A stretch of 5,360 bases of DNA. Origin: Gemmataceae bacterium. GTDB taxonomy: Bacteria > Planctomycetota > Planctomycetia > Gemmatales > Gemmataceae. The notes beneath the pieces were generated by a model. That model searched no databases. It was not told the origin of the DNA and saw only the letters and a program-made list of their open reading frames with translations. Position 1 is the stretch's first letter. Each line of letters starts with the position of its first letter. Positions 1-5,128 of the stretch are shown here, piece after piece. Made by a program: the position numbers and the translations under genes. The stretch covers positions 1-5,360 of the forward strand of contig CANLGS010000354.1 of the NCBI GenBank assembly GCA_947490035.1, in the 5' to 3' direction.

Positions 1-1216
1 GATTGTCCGGCGCGGCCGACGGGTGCGTGACCTTCCCGACGCGCGGACCGGTGCGCGCGCCGCGCACCGCGAAGTCGGCCGGACCTTCGTCGGTGCGCGC
101 GAACGGCGTGATCGACTCGATCCCATAAGGGCTGAACGGCAAGCGACGCACGCGAGCCGCGCCGGTGTCGGTGCGGCCGTGGCGCAGCGCCGGGTTTCGC
201 GCGTCGCCGGTGTAGCCCGGTCCGAACGCGGCCTCGCCCGCGGGCGGCGCGAGCGGGAACTTCACCAAACTGCCGAACCCGCTACTGGTCTGACTGTAGT
301 ATTCTTCGGCCACAATGGAGCCGTCGGAGAGTTGCGTCTGGAAGTGCCACGCGCTCGGGCTGGCGCCGGGCATGAACGCGCTGGCGACCGGTCCCCAACC
401 GGTGCCGTCCGGGTTGATGTTCCACAGCCCCCACAGCGTCGAGGCTCGCAGCCCCTGCGATTCGAGCGAACTGAACATCACGCGGCCGTCGCGCAAAACG
501 GTCGGGTGCAGCGCCATGCCGAGGTTCAGGTGGCCGATGCATTCCACGTTGTTGCCGTCGTCGTCCATCACGAACAGTTGCATGACGTGCGGCACGCGCT
601 TGGGCGGCTTGAACCCGTTGCGGTTGCTGGTGAACATGAACTTCCCGCCGGGCAGCGGGCACGGCCCGGTGTTGAACACGCCGTACTCGAAGTGGTTCTT
701 GCCAGCTTCGGGCGTGCGGAAGTCCTTCGACCACAGCGCGGCACCGGTGTTCGGCGTGAACACCTGTTGCGTGAGGCGCACGACCTTCTTCGACTTCACG
801 TGAATCTTGAAGATGTCCGCACCGCCGGCCGGACCTTGCGAGACGCTCGCGCCCTTCATGTCGTGGAAGTGCGAGTAGTAGACCCACTCGCCGTCGAACG
901 ACACCACGGGGTCGGTCACCGACCCGACCCCGCCCTTCACCAGCACCTCTTCGGTGCCGTCCGGTTTGAGCAGCATGAGGTCCGCGCCGGCGTCCATGTA
1001 GACCGGGTTGGAGATTTCCGGCCAGTTGGTGCCGACCTTGTCGCCGTTGCGCGGCGCGCGGACGTAGACGATGTCGTAGTCGAGTTTCACCTTCTTATCG
1101 GAGGTGACCGGCTTGGGCGTGACGTTGATCGGGCCGCTCACGTCCGGCGGCTGCGGCTGCGCGCCCGCGAGCGAGACAAGGAGCAACGAGAACGCGGCGA
1201 GGAGGGGAAGACGCAT
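1..1216 (-). CDS. HzsA-related secreted beta-propeller protein (C-terminus beyond window)
   Basis: Reading leftward from the ATG at 1214-1216, the frame stays open for 405 codons and leaves the window at base 1. A GGAG ribosome binding site (1222-1225) lies 5 nt upstream of the ATG. Residues 1-19 form a Sec-type signal peptide (basic start, then LPLLAAFSLLLVSLAGA), so the protein is exported. Three stretches look like WD40/PD40-type propeller strands: about 103-116 (PVVSFDGEWVYYSH), 185-199 (PCPLPGGKFMFTSNR) and 238-250 (PTVLRDGRVMFSS). The conserved block at about 215-320, with LFVMDDDGNNVECIG, LWGLWNINPDGTGWG and SAWHFQTQLSDGSIVAEEYY, recalls the family related to the hydrazine synthase alpha subunit (HzsA), found in many planctomycetes without anammox metabolism. 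No CxxCH haem motif is present in the visible part; any would have to lie in the missing C-terminus. A role in hydrazine formation is not implied. Family assignment is from memory of motifs; function is unknown. Confidence 0.85.
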   Translation of the reverse strand, partial: MRLPLLAAFSLLLVSLAGAQPQPPDVSGPINVTPKPVTSDKKVKLDYDIVYVRAPRNGDKVGTNWPEISNPVYMDAGADLMLLKPDGTEEVLVKGGVGSVTDPVVSFDGEWVYYSHFHDMKGASVSQGPAGGADIFKIHVKSKKVVRLTQQVFTPNTGAALWSKDFRTPEAGKNHFEYGVFNTGPCPLPGGKFMFTSNRNGFKPPKRVPHVMQLFVMDDDGNNVECIGHLNLGMALHPTVLRDGRVMFSSLESQGLRASTLWGLWNINPDGTGWGPVASAFMPGASPSAWHFQTQLSDGSIVAEEYYSQTSSGFGSLVKFPLAPPAGEAAFGPGYTGDARNPALRHGRTDTGAARVRRLPFSPYGIESITPFARTDEGPADFAVRGARTGPRVGKVTHPSAAPDN

Positions 1217-1260
1217 GAGCACTCCGAATCGCGGTCGGCGGGAATAGCGTGCGTGTTTGG

Positions 1261-1289
1261 ATTGTATCCCAGGAAAAGGGATTCGGGCT
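1261..1289 (-). promoter_or_regulatory. Candidate promoter for the HzsA-related gene (strong -10 only)
   Basis: On the minus strand TACAAT (1261-1266) matches five of six bases of the sigma-70 -10 box and would give a leader of about 38 nt. The hexamer 17 bp upstream (AGCCCG, 1284-1289) is not a recognisable -35 box, so the call rests on the -10 box and its position. Confidence 0.3.
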
Positions 1290-1307
1290 ACACCGATCGG
1301 CACGGCC

Positions 1308-1329
1308 GCACAGGGCGGAAGCCCTGTGC
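1308..1329. repeat. Palindromic hairpin, 9-bp arms, GGAA loop
   Basis: GCACAGGGC (1308-1316) and GCCCTGTGC (1321-1329) are perfect reverse complements around GGAA. The element lies between the terminator of the upstream minus-strand gene and the candidate promoter of the HzsA-related gene, and no T-run follows on either strand. It therefore looks like a dispersed intergenic palindrome rather than a second terminator. I recall similar 'ACAGGGC-GCCCTGT' palindromes in planctomycete intergenic DNA, but could not check this. Confidence 0.6.
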
Positions 1330-1361
1330 GTGCTGTGCGAGTGCGCCCGATTGTAAACGCG

Positions 1362-1395
1362 AAAACCCCTCCGCGAACACTCGTTCGCGGAGGGG
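1362..1395 (-). terminator. Intrinsic terminator of the thioredoxin-like gene
   Basis: A perfect 13-bp GC-rich stem (1366-1378 with 1383-1395) closes a four-base loop and, on the minus strand, is followed directly by TTTT (1362-1365). It begins 23 nt after the stop codon of the minus-strand gene ending at 1419, the expected place for a Rho-independent terminator. It should insulate that gene from the HzsA-related gene downstream. Confidence 0.85.
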
Positions 1396-1418
1396 CGTTG
1401 TCCACCGGGCACATCAAT

Positions 1419-1964
1419 TTACTTGACGGCGGCGGTCGCGGCGGCGGCGATGTCCTTCGCGGCGGCGGCGGCTTCCTTCGTCGTCTTGAAGGCGAAGTTC
1501 TTGGTCACCGCGCCACCCTTCTGGTACACGACCACGGTCACGACGGCGTCCTTGTTCAGGCTGTACGCCTTCGGACCGTCTTTGTCTTCGGCGATCGTCA
1601 GCGGGGTGGTCAGCTTGTGCGTGGTCTGGATCTTCTCGAAGTCGGCGGCGGCGACGCCGCCGACGCCGATCACCACGGTGCCGAGCTTTTCGTTGTTCTT
1701 CTGAACCGCGTCAACGGCCTTGACGACCTCGACCAAGTTGTCGTCGGCCTTCTGCGTGAAGATCAGGACGGCGGCCGGGCGGGCCTCGCCACCGAACTTG
1801 CAGACGTAGCACAGGGTCTTGCCGGCCTTCTCGCCGGTGATCGCCTTCACGTCGAAGGCGCCGCCGATCTTCTTGTCCGGGCCGGACTTCACGTCTTCGC
1901 CGGTGGCGACCGACATGGTGAGACCGAGGACGACCGCGAGGCTGAGGAAACGGAACGCGCGCAT
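1419..1964 (-). CDS. Small exported thioredoxin-like CxxC protein
   Basis: Complete 181-codon gene. The ATG at 1962-1964 is preceded by a good Shine-Dalgarno AGGAG (1971-1975) 6 nt away. Residues 1-22 are a signal peptide (MRAFRFLSLAVVLGLTMSVA, cleavage probably near A20-E23), so the product is periplasmic or secreted. A CxxC motif, CYVC, lies at 52-55. The following alternation of strands and helices (AAVLIFTQ 64-71, helix about 76-92, GTVVIGVGG 95-103, then TTPLTIAEDKDGPKAY 119-134 and VVTVVVYQKG 141-150) suggests a thioredoxin-like fold with a proline in the cis-Pro position (P121). The C-terminus (161-181) is an alanine-rich helix, which explains the GCC/GCG-rich DNA at 1423-1480. Redox activity is inference; the CxxC could also be structural. 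I recall similar small exported proteins in planctomycetes, of unknown role. It is monocistronic: its own terminator follows and the upstream neighbour is divergent. Confidence 0.85.
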   Translation of the reverse strand: MRAFRFLSLAVVLGLTMSVATGEDVKSGPDKKIGGAFDVKAITGEKAGKTLCYVCKFGGEARPAAVLIFTQKADDNLVEVVKAVDAVQKNNEKLGTVVIGVGGVAAADFEKIQTTHKLTTPLTIAEDKDGPKAYSLNKDAVVTVVVYQKGGAVTKNFAFKTTKEAAAAAKDIAAAATAAVK

Positions 1965-2305
1965 GATGCACTCCTACTGTAAGGCCGCACCCGGAACTGC
2001 TCCGGTCGCGGCGGAAAGGCCGATGAGATTAACGGCGGGCACTCTGACAGGACCGCACATGGAGACGGTCCCGGAAAAGAGATTATTCGACCTCTGCGGA
2101 AAATGACCAGTGCCATCCTGTCGTGTTGTGGGACAGGCCGCCGGCCTGTCGTGGCGTGGGACAGGCCAGCGACCTGTCCCACGTCAAGAGCAGTCCGCTG
2201 TGTAGCGTGCTGGTAATGGCAGCTTTCGGTTATCGGTCGGCGGGCGTATGGTGTCTTGTGTGGCCGCCACTGCGGGCGACCCAGTCACTCCTTACGGGGG
2301 TCGAG
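1965..2305. other. Divergent intergenic region of about 340 bp
   Basis: This spacer separates the start codons of the minus-strand thioredoxin-like gene and the plus-strand 'HEWGTF' gene. Apart from the tandem palindromes at 2128-2182 I see no gene, RNA or clear promoter. Weak -10-like strings occur: TATGGT at 2247-2252 on the plus strand, and TAATCT on the minus strand near 2030. Neither has a credible -35 box at 15-19 bp. The plus-strand gene has a GGGGG stretch (2296-2300) five bases before its ATG as a weak ribosome binding site. Confidence 0.6.
2128..2182. repeat. Two tandem copies of a 'GTGGGACAGG' palindromic repeat
   Basis: Copy 1 (2128-2150) begins GTGGGACAGGCC and contains 8-bp arms GACAGGCC (2132-2139) and GGCCTGTC (2143-2150). 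Copy 2 (2156-2182) begins with the same 12 bases and has perfect 10-bp arms GTGGGACAGG (2156-2165) and CCTGTCCCAC (2173-2182). The copies match at 20 of 23 aligned bases. Copy 1 lacks the closing CCAC, reading GTGGC instead. No T-run follows. They look like members of a dispersed short palindromic repeat family; family-wide distribution is recollection, not shown here. Confidence 0.7.
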
Positions 2306-3559
2306 ATGAAAACCTTCCTTCTCGCGGTGGTCGCGTGCGGCACGATCGCCGCCGGTTACTTCCTGGCGACGGGCACAGCGGCCAACCCGGTCGAGCCGGC
2401 CAAGCCGGAAGTGGTCGTCAGCGCGCCGGTCCCGCCGCTGCCAACGCCGGCGCGGCTCGTCGCGCACGAGTGGGGCACGTTCACCAGCTTCTCCGGGTCC
2501 GACGGCGTGCCGGTCGGCTTCACCCCGAACAACGACGACCTGCCGCAGTTCGTCTACTTCCAGGGCAACGCGCTCTCGAAGTCGAACCGGCTGCGCGCCA
2601 ACGGCCTCGTCAGCATGGAAACGCCGGTCATCTACTTCTACACGGACAAGGACACCCGCGTCTCGGTGAAGGTGGACTTCCCGAAGGGGTGGATCACGGA
2701 GTGGTAACCGTTCGCGAGCGGCCCGCCGGCCGCGCAATTGGGCAAGGACGGCGGCCAGAGCATCAAGTGGGATGTGAAGCTCACGCCCGGCGAAGCGGTC
2801 AAGTTCCCGCGCGACCGCAACAACCGCGAGAACCACTACTACGCCGCCCGCGAGACCGACGCCGCACCGCTGCACGCGGAGATCACCAAGAAGGGCGAGG
2901 ACGACGACTACGACGACCGCGGGCTGCGCGGCGGTGCGGTCGTCCAGCGCGAGAGGTTCCTGTTCTACCGCGGCGTCGGCACGTTCCCGCCGCCGGTGAT
3001 CGTCCGCGCGCTCGGCGGCGACAAGGTGCGCGTGGTGAACAACTCCGGCGGGCGCACGACGGGTCTGGTGCTGGTCACCGTGCGCGACGGGAAGCTGAGT
3101 TTCCGACCCGTGGGCGAACTCGACGCCGGCGCGAGCGCGGACGCGACCCTCTCGACAACGGAAGCCAAGCGTACCGACCTGGGCGACTTCCTGGTGAAGG
3201 AACTGACCGCCGCGGGGCTGTACGAGAAGGAAGCGAAGGCGATGGTGAAGTCGTGGGACAGCGCGTGGTTCGGCGAGGAAGGCACTCGCTTGCTGTACCT
3301 CGTGCCGCGCTCGAAGACGGATCTATTACTCCCGCTCACGATTGACCCATTGCCGACCGAAGTGGTCCGCGTGCTGGTCGGCCGGCACGACTTCCTCACG
3401 CCCGAAGCGGAAGCGACCGCGACCGCGCAGGTCAAGCGCCTCCGCGCGGCGCAGGCCGAACTGAACGCGGCCTACACGGAACTGAACAAGATCGGCCGGT
3501 TCTCGGCACAGGCGCAGCAGTTGGCCGAGACCCGGCTCGACCCGAAGCCGGCGAAGTGA
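2306..3559 (+). pseudogene. Conserved exported protein of unknown function, interrupted by in-frame TAA
   Basis: From ATG 2306-2308 the same frame runs to TGA 3557-3559, giving 417 codons, but codon 134 is TAA (2705-2707). Codon use, GC-rich third positions and protein character continue unchanged after it, so this is one gene with a nonsense codon, not two. Just before the stop is the conserved-looking GWITEW, and P-F-A follows; a Tyr (TAC) would fit, making this a single C-to-A change. Residues 1-23 form a hydrophobic export or anchor segment; VVAC at 8-11 resembles a lipobox, but the preceding stretch is short. Other landmarks: HEWGTFTSFSG (54-64), KFPRDR (166-171), RFLFYRGVGTFPPP (216-229), MVKSWDSAWFGEEGTRLLYLVPR (within 313-335), EVVRVLVGRHDFLTPE (352-367) and a probable C-terminal coiled coil (about 372-408). 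I recall this pattern from planctomycete hypothetical proteins. No biochemical role can be assigned. The TTG at 2738 has no ribosome binding site, so separate translation of the second part is unlikely. Confidence 0.8.
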
Positions 3560-3560
3560 G

Positions 3561-3682
3561 TGTAGTCATCACGCTCCGCGTGATGCCGCGCCGCGAACTC
3601 ACCTCGCGGAACACCCGAAGACCATCACGCGGAGCTACATTCAAGGCACCCGAAGACCATCACGCGGAGCGTGATGAGTACA
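3561..3682. repeat. Cluster of three related 'CATCACGC' palindromic repeats
   Basis: Copy A (3561-3585) and copy C (3658-3682) are inverted copies matching at 24 of 25 bases. Each has perfect 8-bp arms CATCACGC/GCGTGATG around a three-base spacer (3567-3574/3578-3585 and 3658-3665/3669-3676). Copy B (3612-3640) shares an exact 24-base direct repeat with copy C (3612-3635 and 3647-3670, offset 35 bp). It lacks the GTGATGAG that closes the hairpin, and then resumes with TACATTCAAGG against TACACTCAAGA. A small extra hairpin CCGCGA/TCGCGG lies at 3591-3609. The cluster begins immediately after the stop of the 'HEWGTF' gene. Confidence 0.75.
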
Positions 3683-3687
3683 CTCAA

Positions 3688-3723
3688 GACGCGGGCCGGA
3701 GGCTTTCAGCTCCGGCCCGCGTC
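3688..3723. terminator. Probable bidirectional terminator hairpin between convergent genes
   Basis: A perfect 14-bp stem (3688-3701 with 3710-3723) closes an eight-base loop GCTTTCAG. It lies 18 bp beyond the stop of the minus-strand diiron gene and downstream of the plus-strand 'HEWGTF' gene, so it could end transcription from both sides. Neither side has a convincing T-run, so a dispersed repeat without terminator activity remains possible. Confidence 0.5.
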
Positions 3724-3741
3724 GCGTCTGTCGTCTCGTGC

Positions 3742-4621
3742 TTAAACGCCCAGTTCGCGGCGGTAGTGGAGGTAGCACCGCGCCCCGGCGTTGAGGCGCA
3801 TGATCGCGCCCTCCGCGATTGGCTGGGCGAGTGCCGGCCGATCCGCGACCAGCGTCGTCAGGATTTCGCGGTTCCAGTCCTGCGAGTGCTTCACGTCGAG
3901 CGTCGCGTGCAGGGCGAAGTACTGGCGCGCGTTCGCGTCGAGGCCGAGCCGCTTCGGTCCGTCGTTGACGAGCGTCACGCGCCCCGGCGCGGTGAGTTCG
4001 ATCACGCCTAGCGCGCCGACCGCGTGGTAGGCGTAGGAGCGGTTGGCGGCGAGACCGGTTCGCCAGTGCCAGCGACTCCCAGGCCGTTTCCTCCGGTCGC
4101 GGGGTGAGTTCCAGCGAGTGGGCGACGCGCTCCAGCAGGGCGCCGTGCATGTTGCGGCGCTGGCCGCGGCCCATCTCGTCCCAGTAGTTCCGCGCCAGTT
4201 CGAGCTTCGCGAGTGTCGGCATCTTCACCTGGGTCAGGGCGACGAGGTCGTCGAACCCGGCCTCGCCCGCGATCTCCTGCGTGAGGAACCACCGCACCTC
4301 CTCGCGCGTGGCGCGATCCGCGAGGTACGGGAAGAGCGGGTCGTGCTGGCCGGGTCCGGTTCGTTCGAGGTTCTCGAACCAGGCGACGAAGGCGGCCGGT
4401 TCGCGGGGCGCCTCGCGCGCTCGCGCGGCCGCCCCCGCGCGCTCGCCCTCGATGAATTCGATTTCCAGCGTTCGCAGAATGAGTTCGTCGTCGAGGTCTT
4501 CGCGCCAGGCGGCTCGCGGAACCGACGGGAGCAGTCTGCGCGTGTTGAAGCGGGTCAGTCGCAGGTGAACGTCGTGTTCGGCCGCCGCTGCCGATCGTAC
4601 TTCGCCGCCGGTCGCGATCAT
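3742..4621 (-). pseudogene. Haem-oxygenase-like diiron oxidase family protein, frameshifted
   Basis: Starts at ATG 4619-4621 with Shine-Dalgarno AGAAGG (4630-4635) 8 nt upstream; the matching C-terminal frame ends at TAA 3742-3744. The 880-nt span is one base more than 293 codons. The frame changes near 4056-4060, where minus-strand reading ...GCG AAC is followed by CGGTCTC; removing one C or G restores ALAN-(G/R)-LAANRSYAYHAVG. Restored length is 292 residues. Motifs: WFLTQEIAGEAGFDDL (111-126), ELARNYWDEMGRG (141-153), GVIELTAPG (205-213) and YFALHATLDVKHSQDW (234-249). H238-x3-D242-x2-H245 fits the HxxxDxxH metal-binding pattern of haem-oxygenase-like diiron oxidases (as in CADD), with E208 a likely further ligand; the first-helix ligand is probably among E116, E120, D123 and D124. 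Family members are often annotated 'iron-containing redox enzyme'; substrate unknown. As read, E208, H238, D242 and H245 are out of frame, and translation would run to 3641 with an unrelated tail, so the product should be inactive unless this is a sequencing error. Confidence 0.82.
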
Positions 4622-4670
4622 CGGAAAAGCCTTCTGGGAAAGTCGGTCGGTGGCACCTCCGAGCGCGGCA

Positions 4671-4699
4671 ACCGTAGATCGGGAAGCGGCGCGCGTCAA
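4671..4699 (-). promoter_or_regulatory. Sigma-70-like promoter of the diiron gene
   Basis: On the minus strand TTGACG (4694-4699) and TACGGT (4671-4676) are separated by exactly 17 bp. The -35 box matches five of six consensus bases and the -10 box keeps the key T, A and final T. Transcription would start near 4664, giving a leader of about 43 nt before the ATG at 4621. Confidence 0.6.
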
Positions 4700-4736
4700 G
4701 AAATGGCGGTCGCGGCTAGTACGTCGGCCGGGATTT

Positions 4737-4765
4737 TTGACGGGTTGCGACAAGCGAGCTACAGT
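4737..4765 (+). promoter_or_regulatory. Sigma-70-like promoter of the CapK-like gene
   Basis: TTGACG (4737-4742), preceded by a short T-run, and TACAGT (4760-4765) are separated by exactly 17 bp, the same design as the divergent promoter. Transcription would start near 4772, so the leader would be about 159 nt and include the whole hairpin element at 4804-4914. A 5-bp inverted repeat GACAA (4749-4753)/TTGTC (4765-4769) brackets the -10 box and could be an operator, but arms this short can occur by chance. Confidence 0.6.
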
Positions 4766-4803
4766 TGTCACGGCTTCCCGGTCCGGCAACTCACGCCCCT
4801 GGC

Positions 4804-4914
4804 GTGTTTGTCGCTGTGCGCGCGGCCACCCGCTCCCTGACGGTCGCGGTTCACCAACGCTCCGTGAACCGCGACCGTCAGGGAGCGGGTGGCCGCGCGC
4901 ACAGCGACAAACAC
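4804..4914. repeat. Perfect 51-bp-arm inverted repeat (giant hairpin element)
   Basis: Bases 4804-4854 and 4864-4914 are exact reverse complements over 51 bp, with a nine-base loop CAACGCTCC (4855-4863). The outer ends are GTGTTTGTCGCTGTGCGC and its complement, and the core contains CGCTCCCTGACGGTCGCGG. No target-site duplication is obvious and no transposase is encoded, so it could be a non-autonomous palindromic element or a head-to-head insertion of a dispersed repeat. I recall the GCTCCCTGACGGTCGCGG core as common in Gemmata-like genomes, unverified. It lies in the predicted leader of the CapK-like gene. Its last base is four bases before the GAGG ribosome binding site at 4919-4922, so it could influence translation or mRNA stability. 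Confidence 0.9.
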
Positions 4915-4930
4915 TCGCGAGGTTTCGGGA

Positions 4931-5128
4931 ATGACGCTCCTTCGGCTGCTCCCGCGATTCCGCAAGGCGTACCGCGAAATGAACGTCCTGGCGGCGCGGG
5001 AGCGGTGGTCGCGCGGCGAAGTCGAGGCGTGGCAACTGGAGCGGCTCAACGCCGTCTGGAAGCACGCCGTTGCCCACGTGCCCCACTACCGGCAGTTGAT
5101 CGCGCGACTCAACCTACCTCCGCGATTC
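4931..5128 (+). pseudogene. N-terminal fragment of a PaaK/CapK-like adenylate-forming enzyme
   Basis: The ATG at 4931-4933 has a GAGG ribosome binding site (4919-4922) 8 nt upstream; an earlier in-frame GTG at 4889 lies inside the hairpin arm and is unlikely. The first 66 residues include LLRLLPRFRKAYREMN (3-18), a basic helical region, and LNAVWKHAVAHVPHYRQLIA (39-58). This is the typical N-terminus of phenylacetate-CoA ligase-like/CapK proteins, which normally have about 430-460 residues and an AMP-binding core, often near polysaccharide or lipid biosynthesis genes. After L-P-P-R-F (62-66) the frame enters DNA that on the other strand encodes a transposase, and ends at TAG 5303-5305 with an unrelated tail. 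All catalytic parts are missing. It is a truncated pseudogene, or one side of an assembly misjoin. The family call rests on a short segment. Confidence 0.65.

Larger units (their letters stand above)
4622..4930. other. Divergent regulatory region between the diiron and CapK-like genes
   Basis: This 309-bp gap holds no gene. It contains the two outward-facing promoters (4671-4699 minus, 4737-4765 plus), a 37-bp stretch between their -35 boxes, and the 111-bp hairpin element (4804-4914). Frames that stay open across the hairpin are GC-rich shadows. Confidence 0.7.

Noticed and set aside
23..1426. Long open frame of about 467 codons on the plus strand
   Set aside because: It is antisense to the HzsA-related gene, rich in Arg, His and Val as expected of GC-rich shadow frames, and runs through the terminator hairpin.
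2021..2035. TAATCT as a -10 box for the thioredoxin-like gene
   Set aside because: The only -35-like hexamer (CTGTCA) is 13 bp away, too close for a sigma-70 promoter.
2248..3345. 365-codon plus-strand frame overlapping the 'HEWGTF' gene
   Set aside because: Arg/Gly/Pro-rich shadow in another frame. It avoids the TAA at 2705 only because it is not the coding frame.
2738..3559. Separate gene starting at TTG 2738
   Set aside because: No ribosome binding site, no signal peptide, and the frame joins seamlessly to the upstream coding part apart from the TAA.
3612..3670. CRISPR-like direct repeats
   Set aside because: There are only two exact 24-base copies with an 11-base gap, each carrying part of a palindrome also found inverted nearby. 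No spacers of regular length and no cas genes.
4889..4930. Upstream GTG start extending the CapK-like protein
   Set aside because: It lies inside the right arm of the hairpin element, has no ribosome binding site, and adds residues unlike the family N-terminus.
3641..5086. Continuous 481-codon minus-strand frame covering the diiron gene and beyond
   Set aside because: Only the stretch from 4621 to about 4057 is real coding sequence. The upstream part reads through the promoters and the 51-bp inverted repeat, and the downstream part is out of frame after the frameshift.
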